Assembly: GCF_001651865.1 (NCBI RefSeq)
Contig: NZ_LPUX01000068.1
Location: 186,001 to 250,000 of the forward strand
Source of the DNA: Sinorhizobium glycinis
Lineage (GTDB): Bacteria; Pseudomonadota; Alphaproteobacteria; Rhizobiales; Rhizobiaceae
DNA length: 64,000 bases
Direction of reading: 5' to 3'
Part shown: positions 55,148 to 63,868 of the stretch, piece after piece
How positions within the stretch are numbered: the stretch's first letter is position 1
How the letters are laid out: each line of letters opens with the position of its first letter
Made by a program: the position numbers and the translations under genes
The notes under the pieces: model-generated
What the model was told of the DNA's origin: nothing
The model's database searches: none
What the model saw: only the letters and a program-made list of their open reading frames with translations

Positions 55148-56656
55148 ATGAGCATTCAGACCGAATTTCTGGCCGGATTTTTGGAAAGACAATCTGAACG
55201 TGCAAAGCGTTACCGCCTAGCTCTGCGCCAAGAAGGCGGCGAAATCGGACCAAATCGCGCAGAAAAGCATGCGCGGTCGGCTCTCGAGCAGGAATTTCCG
55301 CTTTCGGACGGTCCTGGACATATTCTTGGACATCGCTTCGTTGAAGCGGTGCTGGCAGACGGGGAGGCCTATGGGTTGGCCGCCGCCGTTGCCGGACTAC
55401 TGGCAATCGAATTTGAAAACTGGAGCGCCGCCAAAGAACTAGCGGAGCGCAGTATCGCCGCCGATCAGCATGATATCTTTGCTCAGCGATTGTTGCTCGC
55501 TGCCACTGAGAAGAGCTTCGATCTATCTTTGTCAGCTGACGAATGGCTGCGCGGACGCTTTTGCAATAACCCCTTCGAGGAAATCGAAATACGCGCGAAC
55601 GGCGCGGTTCATACCTGCTGTTCGGCGTGGATGCCAACACCAATTGGTTCCATTTATAAGGATGAAACCAACGATTTCTGGAACTCGTCACGGGCCCAAG
55701 AAATCAGACGTTCCGTATTGGATGGAGATTTTTCGCACTGTAGCCGCACGAACTGTCCAAAGATCGTCAACCGAACACTTCCTCTCAAAGAGGAGCTAAC
55801 GTCTCCCCTGCATCGCCATTGCGTCTCTGAGAGAGAAATTGTGGTGGACCACAAGCCGCGTCGAATTCTCCTTTCAGAAGATCGCTCTTGCAATCTCTCG
55901 TGCCCTTCCTGCCGAACGCATTTGATCCAGTTGGGGCATCGGGAGTCCGAGCAACTGGATCGACACTTCGACCTCAAGATACTGCCCCTCTTGCAAGATG
56001 CTGTTCAGATTAAAGTCACGGGTAGTGGCGATCCCTTCGGAAGCCGCCATTTCCGTTATGTGCTTAAACGGCTTACCCAGATTCCCGCGACGACGCGGCG
56101 CATACAGATCCAAACAAACGGCCTGCTTTGCAACGAAAAAGCTTGGAAGGAGCTGGGTTTGGAAGGCCACGTCAGCTCGATATGGGTTTCCGTGGATGCC
56201 GCAAAGGCCGAAACATACAGAGTTGTCAGGCGGTTGGGCTCCTTTAAGAGTCTTCTGGTCAACCTCGACTTTTTGGGACAGCTGCGCGCGGAAGGCAGGA
56301 TTGACCAGTTTCGCTTGGATTTTGTTGTTCAGGCCCGAAATTTCCGTGAGATGGCCGATTTCGTTGATCTTGCAAAGAGCGTGGGTGCCGACGGCGTTCA
56401 CTTCCTGATGATACGCAATTGGGGAACGTTCACGCCGGAGGAATATCGACGTCAGAATATCGGCTCTTCCAGCCATCCTAACTATCAGGATTTCCTAGCA
56501 ATGCTCCATGACCCGCGCCTTTCCTCTCCTTTTGTCGATTTGGGAAACGTGAGAAGAGTATTTGATATTGCTCATAAGCCGAAATGGTTCGGCACCAACA
56601 TCAGTTCTTGGTGGCGGAATTTCAATCCATTTCGATACTTCGCCCATCGAGTATAG
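55148..56656 (+). CDS. Radical SAM enzyme with N-terminal SPASM-like cysteines
   Basis: A 502-residue protein. Residues ~1-125 look helical, TPR-like. Residues ~135-210 have SPASM-type cysteines C139, C157, C158, C198 and C203 (CNNPFEEIEIRANGAVHTCC, FSHCSRTNCP). The radical SAM triad is C248, C252, C255 (CNLSCPSC), and the barrel follows to ~450 (VKVTGSGDPFGSR, IQIQTNGLLCNEKAW, VSVDAAKAETYR). SPASM normally follows the radical SAM core; here it precedes it. Relatives mature peptides or act in glycan clusters. It ends 89 nt before vgrG on the same strand. Confidence 0.85.
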   Translation: MSIQTEFLAGFLERQSERAKRYRLALRQEGGEIGPNRAEKHARSALEQEFPLSDGPGHILGHRFVEAVLADGEAYGLAAAVAGLLAIEFENWSAAKELAERSIAADQHDIFAQRLLLAATEKSFDLSLSADEWLRGRFCNNPFEEIEIRANGAVHTCCSAWMPTPIGSIYKDETNDFWNSSRAQEIRRSVLDGDFSHCSRTNCPKIVNRTLPLKEELTSPLHRHCVSEREIVVDHKPRRILLSEDRSCNLSCPSCRTHLIQLGHRESEQLDRHFDLKILPLLQDAVQIKVTGSGDPFGSRHFRYVLKRLTQIPATTRRIQIQTNGLLCNEKAWKELGLEGHVSSIWVSVDAAKAETYRVVRRLGSFKSLLVNLDFLGQLRAEGRIDQFRLDFVVQARNFREMADFVDLAKSVGADGVHFLMIRNWGTFTPEEYRRQNIGSSSHPNYQDFLAMLHDPRLSSPFVDLGNVRRVFDIAHKPKWFGTNISSWWRNFNPFRYFAHRV

Positions 56657-56745
56657 ATAAGCATGCATCTTTCGAGGCGGCTGCTCTTTATGGTAGATTG
56701 ATCATTAAAGACTGCCGGCGTCACGAGACAGGGGGCACTCTCCGC

Positions 56746-59052
56746 ATGGCCGAAGATCGCAAGACAATCGTCCGGACGCCACTCGACCCCGCGACGCTGA
56801 CCTTCACACATCTCATTGGCCACGACGAAATCAGCCGCTGCTTTGCGTTCACCGTCGGATTTGTCAGCTCCGACGAGAACGTCGACCCACTAAAACTCCT
56901 GGGAAAACCAATATCGGTCGAGGGGGAAGCCGGGGATCCCAAACGCTGGTTCAGTGGGCTCGTTACGGATTTTCGCCTGATACGCATTCAGGAAGGGTTC
57001 GCATACTACGAAGCGGAGGTGCGGCCGTGGCTTTGGCTGCTGGGTAATACAACCGATTGTCGCATCTTCCAGAACATGAGTGTCGTGGAAATCGCCGAGG
57101 AGATCTTCTCGAAATACAAGCCGGCCAAATTCGAAAAGCGGCTGCAGGGTTCTTACGAGGCGCGGGAATACTGCGTTCAGTATGACGAAACTGACCTTGA
57201 CTTCGTGCAACGCCTGTTCGAGCACGAAGGCATCATGTACTTTTTCGAGTATGGCGACGGCGAGCACACTCTCATCCTTGCCGATGCCATGAACAAGCTG
57301 AAGCCTGCGTCCGGTTATGCCACGGTCAAGTTCCGCGCCGAAGGCGAACCGATAAGGCGGGACCAGGAATATATTACCGAGTGGGTGGCGACCAGTTCCG
57401 TCCAGCCAGGCACCTACGCCCATACGGACTACGATTTCACCAAGCCTGCCGCCGACCTGATGGCACAGTCGGCGCAGCCCTTTGCTCATGCGGAAGCAAA
57501 GGGAGAGTATTATCGCCATCCCGGTGCTCATCTAACTGTGGGGCGCGGCGACGCGATCGCCGTCGTGCGTCGCGAGGAAATTCAGGCTGCGCATCAGCGC
57601 ATCGCCGCCGCCGGCACGGTGCGTGGGCTGGCGTCGGGTTGCACGTTCAAACTGGAGGATTTCCCCCGCAAGGATCAAAACACGGAATATCTCGTCCTGC
57701 ACGCCGACTATCGCCTGTTTGATCCAGGCTACCGCCCCGCTGCTTATGCGGGCGAAGAGACTTTCCGCGCGAGCCTACAGGTCGCGCCGACTTCCCGCAC
57801 TTATCGGCCGCCACGGGTCACGCCCCGGCCGATCATGCGAGGTCCGCAAACGGCAACGGTGGTCGGGCCCTCGGGTGAGGAAATCTTCACTGACAAGTAC
57901 GCGCGGGTGAAGGTGCAGTTCCACTGGGACCGTCTTGGCAAGAAGGATCAGAACAGTTCGTGCTTCGTGCGGGTCTCTCAGACCTGGGCAGGTGCGGGCT
58001 GGGGGTTCATTCAGATCCCCCGCATTGGCCAGGAAGTCATCATCGACTTCCTTGAAGGAGATCCCGACCGGCCCATCATCACTGGCAGGGTCTATAACGG
58101 CAAGGAGATGCCCCCATACGGGCTACCGGGGAACGCCACACAGTCGGGGCTGAAGACGAATTCCTCGCCCGGCGGCGGAGGTTGGAACGAATTACGCTTT
58201 GAGGACAAGGCGGGATCGGAAGAAGTCTATTTCCAGGCGCAGAAAGACAATAATCTGCTCATCAAGAATGACCGAAGCAAGCTGGTCCAGCACGATCAGT
58301 CGGACCGCATCGACAACAATGCCAAGCATTCTGTTGGGGTGAACCTCGATGAGGACGTAGGCAACAACAAGACGACGAAGGTCGGCGTGGACCGCACGGT
58401 CAACATCGGCTCCAACGATACCGAGACGGTCGGGACCAACCGCTCGCTCACCGTCGGAGTGGATGAAACGATCAGCATCGGCTCGAATTCCACCGAGACG
58501 ATTGGCTCCAACCACACCCAGACCGTTGGCATCGTCCAGACAGTAACAGTCGGGGCGGCCCGCATCGACACAGTCGGAGCCGCGGAAACTAGAACTGTCG
58601 GGGCGGCACAGATGAACACCATTGGCGCGACGAGGTCGGTAAGTGTGGGCAGCAGCCAGAGCCATGACATCGGTGCGTCCGACCGCTGGGAAATTGGTGC
58701 CGACCAGAGCGTTGAGATCGGCGGCGGACAGACAAGCCAGATCGGAAAGGGTCGCAGCGCGAAAATCGGCAATGACGATGCAACGCAGATTGGGGGCGCC
58801 CGGGCGGTGAAGATCGCGAAGGGCAGCGCCGTCGAGGTGGGCGAGGACGGGCTGATCAAGATAGGAAAGGATCTGCTTATCGACGCCGGCGATTCCGTCG
58901 TCATCAAGTGCGGCTCGGCGGCCATTGCAATGAAGAAAGACGGCACAATTTCGATCGAAGGCAAGGATATTACTGTGAACGCCAAGGGCAAGTTCAACGG
59001 CAAGGCTTCGGGCGAGGTCGTTTGGAAGGGCAGCAAGATCAATCATAATTGA
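56746..59052 (+). CDS. vgrG: Type VI secretion tip protein VgrG
   Basis: A 768-residue spike protein. The gp27-like base covers about 1-370 (FTHLIGHDEISRCFAFTVGF, YCVQYDETDLDFVQRLFEHEGIMYFFEY); the gp5-OB fold follows (VVGPSGEEIFTDKYARVKVQFHWDRLG, WAGAGWGFIQIPRIGQEVIIDFLEGDPDRPIITGRVYNG); then a long triple beta-needle of ~8-residue VGxxxTxT repeats (~530-710). No C-terminal effector domain seen. ATG at 56746 chosen: AGGGGG upstream and conserved residues start here. First gene of a vgrG - DUF6484 - TIGR02270-like operon. Confidence 0.95.
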   Translation: MAEDRKTIVRTPLDPATLTFTHLIGHDEISRCFAFTVGFVSSDENVDPLKLLGKPISVEGEAGDPKRWFSGLVTDFRLIRIQEGFAYYEAEVRPWLWLLGNTTDCRIFQNMSVVEIAEEIFSKYKPAKFEKRLQGSYEAREYCVQYDETDLDFVQRLFEHEGIMYFFEYGDGEHTLILADAMNKLKPASGYATVKFRAEGEPIRRDQEYITEWVATSSVQPGTYAHTDYDFTKPAADLMAQSAQPFAHAEAKGEYYRHPGAHLTVGRGDAIAVVRREEIQAAHQRIAAAGTVRGLASGCTFKLEDFPRKDQNTEYLVLHADYRLFDPGYRPAAYAGEETFRASLQVAPTSRTYRPPRVTPRPIMRGPQTATVVGPSGEEIFTDKYARVKVQFHWDRLGKKDQNSSCFVRVSQTWAGAGWGFIQIPRIGQEVIIDFLEGDPDRPIITGRVYNGKEMPPYGLPGNATQSGLKTNSSPGGGGWNELRFEDKAGSEEVYFQAQKDNNLLIKNDRSKLVQHDQSDRIDNNAKHSVGVNLDEDVGNNKTTKVGVDRTVNIGSNDTETVGTNRSLTVGVDETISIGSNSTETIGSNHTQTVGIVQTVTVGAARIDTVGAAETRTVGAAQMNTIGATRSVSVGSSQSHDIGASDRWEIGADQSVEIGGGQTSQIGKGRSAKIGNDDATQIGGARAVKIAKGSAVEVGEDGLIKIGKDLLIDAGDSVVIKCGSAAIAMKKDGTISIEGKDITVNAKGKFNGKASGEVVWKGSKINHN

Positions 59053-59062
59053 GGGGCATCTG

Positions 59063-59488
59063 ATGTCGGATACACGGGAGCGTATTGAAGGAGTAGTGAT
59101 CGGCATCTTCTTGGGCTTTGAGGCAGGCGCGCCGCTCGTGGTCTTTCCCGGCAATCCTCGCGAAACCGCACTGCCTGCGCGCACCCTGGCCGACCTTTCA
59201 TCAGCGATGGTTGGTGCCGAGGTCGCGCTGCTCTTCGAAGATGGAAAGGCGACACGGCCACTGATCGTTGGCCGGATCGTGGACCCGGCGCGCAAGACTT
59301 CGACAATCAATGTCGTTCGGGATGGAGAGCACGTGCGGATTATTGGAGAGGAGCGCATCGAGCTTCGTTGCGGCAAGGCGACGATCATCATGGAAAAGGA
59401 CGGTCACATCACCATCCGCGGCACCTATGTGACCAGCCACGCCAGCGCCGCAAACCGCATTCGCGGCGGATCGGTGAACCTTAACTGA
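59063..59488 (+). CDS. DUF6484 domain protein, T6SS-associated
   Basis: A 141-residue protein with an N-terminal IEGVVIGIFLGFEAGAPLVVFPGNP segment and VALLFEDGKATRPLIVGRI, typical of DUF6484 proteins encoded next to vgrG. The end (TIIMEKDGHITIRGTYVTSHASAANRIRGGSVNLN) resembles VgrG needle tips, so it may dock on the spike. It is 10 nt after vgrG with GAGGGG upstream and overlaps the next ATG by one base (TGATG). Confidence 0.85.
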   Translation: MSDTRERIEGVVIGIFLGFEAGAPLVVFPGNPRETALPARTLADLSSAMVGAEVALLFEDGKATRPLIVGRIVDPARKTSTINVVRDGEHVRIIGEERIELRCGKATIIMEKDGHITIRGTYVTSHASAANRIRGGSVNLN

Positions 59489-59838
59489 TGCCGGCTGCAC
59501 CCATCCTTCGCGAAATTGTCCGACAGCATGCCGAAATGGCCGCATTCCTGTGGACGCAATACGACTGGCATCTGCTGCATCCGGACGAGAATCCGGACAT
59601 GGACGAGGCTCGGCTGGCGCGTTTGGTCGAGCGGCTGGAGGCGCATCTCGACGGATTGAGGGTGGCGGGATCGGCGGGATTGGAGATTGCTAAGGAGCGC
59701 TACACCGAGTTTCCGGAAGTGGGCGAGTTGTTTGTGGTGAGGATGCTGAGTGGCCCCCCGGATTTGCGGATACGCAATCTCGATCTCGGCAGGGTAAGGC
59801 GCTATTTGAGCATTAATGTGCGTGGGAGCGGACACTGA
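59488..59838 (+). pseudogene. TIGR02270-like T6SS protein, truncated
   Basis: A 116-codon frame whose first ~75 residues (REIVRQHAEMAAFLWTQYDWHLLHPDEN, ARLVERLEAHLDGLRVAGSAG) match the N-terminus of TIGR02270 HEAT-repeat proteins that are normally ~400 residues. The match stops near ELFVVRMLSG, after which the residues look unrelated. The stop is 22 nt from the convergent immunity-like gene, so truncation probably came with insertion of the toxin/immunity cassette. It could still yield a short product. Confidence 0.6.
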
Positions 59839-59860
59839 AAGGTGCTCGAAGATTTTATCC

Positions 59861-60796
59861 TCAGAGGAATTCACGGGTCATATCGATCCGGCGAACGAAG
59901 AGACTTCCGTCATAGCCAAACTCTACCCCTGACCACTCTCGTCCGTTAAACGCGAAAATTTCTTTCCAACCTACTGCGACAAGAAAAGCCTCCGTGGCAT
60001 GCATGGCATAGACGAAACCAAGTGATCTGAAAGGCACCAGCTTCATCTCCTTCTGGATGTAAAGCCCGTACTCATCATCGCCCCAGTATCGGTTCCCCGC
60101 GAACTCGCATATCGAGTAAATCTGCGTCCCTGGTCCGGCGATCTCGGTGAGTTCTTCATTTGCGTAGCGAGCGCAGAAGCCGTTCTCGCAGCCGAGATAC
60201 ACGTCGCCGTCACGCGCGACCTGCAAGGCGGAGATGCTGTGGTTGAACCCGAGAGAGATTGGGCGCCAGCGCAATCCATCCAGGTGAAGCAGTGTCCCGT
60301 GGTCACCCGCCACGTGGATCAGCTCAGGCCCCGGACCGTGCATGGCACGCAGAAACGCTGTGGTTACCGCTTTGATCGGTACCCATTCGGTGCCCCGCGC
60401 AAAGCAGACAGTTCCTTCGTCCCCGTAGAGGTAAACAGTGTGTTCATCCAGATGCCAGAGTCTGTTAGTAAACGCCTCCGGTCCTTCAGCGGTTGCAATG
60501 GTACCGTTGCTGAGGTGATGTGTCGTTCCGCCTACCTGCAATGCGATATGTTCGCGCGAGGACAGGCTGACATGGGAGAGAATGAGGTCCTCGATCTCCA
60601 GCAAGACCTCGTAGCGAATCTGCTCGGCGAGTGACATCCGCACCAGGAACGACCGTCCCGCCTCATTGTTCTGATCACTGAGCTGAACCGATGCGCAGAA
60701 GAGATCCCGTCGGAGGTGAAACGCGCTAATTGCCTCGACATCGATCTCGTCGGGCGAATAATCCTCGAGACGCGGCTCTGAATCGTCCGTCATCAC
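59861..60796 (-). CDS. Putative immunity protein for the upstream PAAR-like effector
   Basis: A 311-residue cytoplasmic-type protein without signal peptide. The C-terminal two-thirds have repeated beta-rich units (HTVYLYGDEGTVCFARGTEW, LIHVAGDHGTLLHLDGLRWRPI, GDVYLGCENGFCARYANEEL, FLVAVGWKEIFAFNGREW) suggesting a beta-propeller. Its ATG overlaps the toxin gene stop by 4 nt (ATGA). Position straight after a PAAR-like effector makes an immunity role likely, but no known immunity family was recognised. Confidence 0.65.
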   Translation of the reverse strand: MMTDDSEPRLEDYSPDEIDVEAISAFHLRRDLFCASVQLSDQNNEAGRSFLVRMSLAEQIRYEVLLEIEDLILSHVSLSSREHIALQVGGTTHHLSNGTIATAEGPEAFTNRLWHLDEHTVYLYGDEGTVCFARGTEWVPIKAVTTAFLRAMHGPGPELIHVAGDHGTLLHLDGLRWRPISLGFNHSISALQVARDGDVYLGCENGFCARYANEELTEIAGPGTQIYSICEFAGNRYWGDDEYGLYIQKEMKLVPFRSLGFVYAMHATEAFLVAVGWKEIFAFNGREWSGVEFGYDGSLFVRRIDMTREFL

Positions 60797-61749
60797 CTAC
60801 CTACCGTCATTGCATTCAGTTCGGTCTGCGTCTTCTTGGGTCGGACGACGTCTTGGAGATAATTTATCATCACAAGCCGTAGGCATTCAATTATGTCATT
60901 GGCGTCCTTCGGCGGCGCGTTCTTTATTGCGGGTTCGTTCTTCGCCACTGCAGCAAGGGACTTTTCCATCGCATTCTTGAGCGAAGGCTTCCTGCGTCGC
61001 TTCTTTTCCTTTCGGAAGAAGTCGGCCTCTTGATTGGTCTTCAGGTTGTGGGGCGTTCCCTTTTTGCTACCTGAGCCGCTCTGAAAGCCTCCCCCCTTCT
61101 TGTGCTTTCGCGAGCGCATGCAAATACACGGCGCGGTCTGGTTGTCGTACTCCTTCCACCGTGTAAAGGACTTGTTCTCTTTACGGCTGCTCTGAAAACA
61201 TCCGACGCGTACGAAGTGCTCGGACTCGTGTCCCGGGGGGCACTTTGCCTTCGAATGCTGATGGAGACGGATCTGATATTTGTTAAGGAGAGTTTCACAC
61301 TTCCGACCACCGACTTTCAGCCCGGCCATATGGGGCCATGTGACCGTGTTGCCGGTCGGGGAAGCATGATTGTTGGTCGCGAGATCGGTGAAGCGAATTA
61401 CCGGCTCCCCGTCGAACTTGACGTCATTCGACCAAGAGTGAAAGTACTCCTTTCCGGTGTTTTTTGACGTGATTATGCCCTTCTTGGCCGCGCAACCCGC
61501 CTCTGTACCTGATGTTCTCGACAGATCAGACTTGTTTTTGATGTTAACGGTCTGGCCGCCGATCTTGACTGTACCAGTCCCGTTTTCAGTGTCTGAGGCA
61601 AAACCAAAACTAGGATAGGGGATCGGAACTCCGGGTGGGGTCGCGGGATTTTCCGGCGGCGTAAAGCAGACGTCAGGAAAGACTGCAATAGTTCTGGCGT
61701 TCACGGCCTTGCCGGAAATCTCGAGCCCATTGGCGTAGACGTCACCCAT
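60793..61749 (-). CDS. DUF4150 PAAR-like protein with C-terminal putative toxin domain
   Basis: A 318-residue polymorphic-toxin-like effector. Residues ~1-145 are DUF4150/PAAR-like (VYANGLEISGKAVNA, FPDVCFTPPENPATPPGVPIPYPSFG, TEAGCAAKKGII, PVIRFTDLATNNHASPTGNT). Residues ~150-318 carry PPGHESEHFVRVGCF (171-185), APCICM (206-211), HKKGGGFQSG and GTPHNLKTNQEADF (231-244), a His/Cys-rich arrangement that suggests a metal-dependent nuclease-like fold, though I cannot assign a family. Its ATG overlaps the preceding stop (TGATG). It should ride on the VgrG spike. Confidence 0.8.
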   Translation of the reverse strand: MGDVYANGLEISGKAVNARTIAVFPDVCFTPPENPATPPGVPIPYPSFGFASDTENGTGTVKIGGQTVNIKNKSDLSRTSGTEAGCAAKKGIITSKNTGKEYFHSWSNDVKFDGEPVIRFTDLATNNHASPTGNTVTWPHMAGLKVGGRKCETLLNKYQIRLHQHSKAKCPPGHESEHFVRVGCFQSSRKENKSFTRWKEYDNQTAPCICMRSRKHKKGGGFQSGSGSKKGTPHNLKTNQEADFFRKEKKRRRKPSLKNAMEKSLAAVAKNEPAIKNAPPKDANDIIECLRLVMINYLQDVVRPKKTQTELNAMTVGR

Positions 61750-62771
61750 CAGGCGGGCCTCGCCGTAAAGAGTGCGGCGCCGCAGGCTCCGGAATCGCTG
61801 GAGGCTTCGATCAAAACAGGGTGGCCGGCTGCGTAGCCCTTGCGGGCGGCGGTGAGAGCCATGCCAATCATTACAGGTACGGCGGCCGCACCGACATTGC
61901 CCAGGCTTTCTCCGGGCGACCAGATGTCCTGGAATTCATGACGGCCGCGCAGCAGGCGCAGGCTCGACAACGCAGATTGCTTGAACCAAAATTGTTCGCC
62001 GATCAGGTCGGCGATGCGGTAGCCGAGCCGATTCATTTCGATGGAGGCTTCATCGAATGCGGCGCGATAGGCAGACGTCATGCCGTCGCCGCGTAGAGGC
62101 AGGTCGCCCGGGTTGTAGATGAATGCCTGCTCGCGGGCGAGACCGAGCCCGAAAAGGAGAAATCCGCTGTTTTGCGAGCGGGTGCATAGCACGGCTGCTG
62201 CCGCCTCTCCAGGAATGAAGCCATTGGGATTGTCCGGGGTCAGGAGGCGATCATGGGCGAGGTAATGAGCAACGGCCTCCGCCGTCAGATAGCTGTCGAC
62301 GCCGGCGATCATCACGTATGGCGCCTCGTTGGCCGCGAGCATCCGGCGTGCCTGCTCAAGGGCGACATGGCCGGAGGGGCGCCCATGGGCAACGATTCTC
62401 GAGCGGCCGTGCGGCGAACTTTCCACGATCTCCGCAATGCGACGAAGGAGTCGGGCGCCATCAGGGGCAGGGCGGCCCGGCCGATCCTCTTCGGCAAGGC
62501 AGAGAATGACCGCGGTCTGGTCGCGGGCCTCAGGCGCTGCCTCGAAGGCTTCGCAGATAGCACCTGCGGCCAGATGGGCCATGCGCTTTTCGCCTATCCA
62601 GCTGCGCGGCAGGGGCACCGGAGCACCGATCAGCCAATCGCCGCCAGATCCAAGAAAGCGCGTCTCCTGAAAGCCGTCCAGATGCGCCCGCATCGCCGCG
62701 CAGGCGGAGGGGGCGTCGAGGCCGACGGCTGTCACCATGCCGATGGAGACGATGTTGATCGGGATGCTCAA
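61749..62771 (-). CDS. Ketoacyl-synthase-like protein, T6SS-associated, catalytic residues lost
   Basis: A 340-residue thiolase-fold protein (NIVSIGMVTAVGLDAPSACAAMRAHLDGFQET at the N-terminus, LLTPDNPNGFIPGEAAAAVLC, WSPGESLGNVGAAAVPVMIGMAL). Where an active KS has its nucleophile Cys there is HGRPSGHVALEQARRML with no Cys, and the second catalytic His is Asn (GNVG). It is therefore likely a non-catalytic adaptor in effector loading. TTG at 62771 is chosen: it overlaps the upstream stop (TTGA) with GAGGA upstream and opens the conserved sequence. Confidence 0.75.
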   Translation of the reverse strand: MSIPINIVSIGMVTAVGLDAPSACAAMRAHLDGFQETRFLGSGGDWLIGAPVPLPRSWIGEKRMAHLAAGAICEAFEAAPEARDQTAVILCLAEEDRPGRPAPDGARLLRRIAEIVESSPHGRSRIVAHGRPSGHVALEQARRMLAANEAPYVMIAGVDSYLTAEAVAHYLAHDRLLTPDNPNGFIPGEAAAAVLCTRSQNSGFLLFGLGLAREQAFIYNPGDLPLRGDGMTSAYRAAFDEASIEMNRLGYRIADLIGEQFWFKQSALSSLRLLRGRHEFQDIWSPGESLGNVGAAAVPVMIGMALTAARKGYAAGHPVLIEASSDSGACGAALFTARPA

Positions 62772-63868
62772 ACCGCTTCGTCCTCGATTTCTTCTATCCC
62801 AGTGGCGCGGATGTAGCGTCGACCCGTGGCGCGCGCCCGCAGCATGGATCGTGTGGGCGGCCCAACCCAGCATTCGCTGAAGTCCAGGATTGTCCGGTGG
62901 ATCCGCTGCGAGACCCGCCACACCAGCGAAAGGCGCCGGTGCTCCAGGTCGAACAAGACTGTGTCGGGCGGTATCGAGCCCTCGAAGGCCGCCTCAGACC
63001 CCCTGAACAGCGTCATTGGCAAGCTGGTGCTGGGGAGACGAAAGCTCTCGCGGCCCGCGGGGGTCAGGTTCACGAGCACCACCTCTTCGCCTCCCTTTGG
63101 TGTGCTGATCTGCTGATCGGGTGGCGCCATCTGGAAATAGCGCTCGTCGAAATCCGGCGGTAAGAACGGGAAGATGTTGTCGATCCAGTTCTGGTCATAG
63201 GTGCCGCCGAATTCAATTCTGCCCGGCCAGCCGCGCCCCATCGGGCCAAAGCTCATCGGCCGGTAGTCGCCGAAAGGCGAGCGGATGTCCTCGCCGATGG
63301 CTTGGGTGTTGGGCAATTTCAGTCCGGGGATAAGGTGCTGGTTCTTTGGTCGGGCCCACCCCGTGCCAACGGGATTGAGCTGATAGCTCGCGGGAAGCTT
63401 GTCGTCAGGATCGAGGTGGTCTGTGCCGCCCCAGGCTGTATCGTAGGAGAATGGCTGTCGCAGGAACGGCAACGGTGCCGTTGCGGCAAAGAGCGGCCCG
63501 CGGGCGCGCCATTCGCGGTCCCCCACCACGTCGAAGGTCTTTGACCATTCACCAAGCTTGATGCCGACGCGAACACGCTCGGCGGGACGTCCGCCCGGTG
63601 CATAGGCGCACCCATTAGCGATCACGTCGCAGCGCGGTTTGCGGAAGGCGAAGTCCGTCTCCCACAGAGTGGCCGAAAAACCCGGTTTACCGGTATGAGT
63701 ATCGGCCATCACCAACGGCACCTGCTCGGATGATTTACGCACAGGACCGCCCGGCGTCTCGGGAAAGTCGAATGTCCCCTTGACGACGACGACGATGTAC
63801 TCGTGCCCGGCCTGGTCCATGCCCATCGTGAATTCGGTCGCAAAGCCGGTCTGGTTCCAGATCTGCAT
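62768..63868 (-). CDS. DUF2169 protein, T6SS effector adaptor
   Basis: A 366-residue DUF2169 protein. Conserved parts are MQIWNQTGFATEFTMGMDQ, VVVKGTFDF, KPRCDVIANGCAYAPGGRPAERVRVG, PFSYDTAWGGTDHLDPDD and GWPGRIEFGGTYDQNW. DUF2169 proteins are adaptors that mount PAAR-type effectors on VgrG. I chose ATG at 63868, which begins the family consensus, has GAGGT upstream and shares a base with the preceding stop (TGATG). Confidence 0.9.
   Translation of the reverse strand: MQIWNQTGFATEFTMGMDQAGHEYIVVVVKGTFDFPETPGGPVRKSSEQVPLVMADTHTGKPGFSATLWETDFAFRKPRCDVIANGCAYAPGGRPAERVRVGIKLGEWSKTFDVVGDREWRARGPLFAATAPLPFLRQPFSYDTAWGGTDHLDPDDKLPASYQLNPVGTGWARPKNQHLIPGLKLPNTQAIGEDIRSPFGDYRPMSFGPMGRGWPGRIEFGGTYDQNWIDNIFPFLPPDFDERYFQMAPPDQQISTPKGGEEVVLVNLTPAGRESFRLPSTSLPMTLFRGSEAAFEGSIPPDTVLFDLEHRRLSLVWRVSQRIHRTILDFSECWVGPPTRSMLRARATGRRYIRATGIEEIEDEAV

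Noticed and set aside
58192-59391. 399-codon minus-strand frame
   Set aside because: Antisense to the repetitive needle of vgrG and to DUF6484; open only because of the regular repeat codons.
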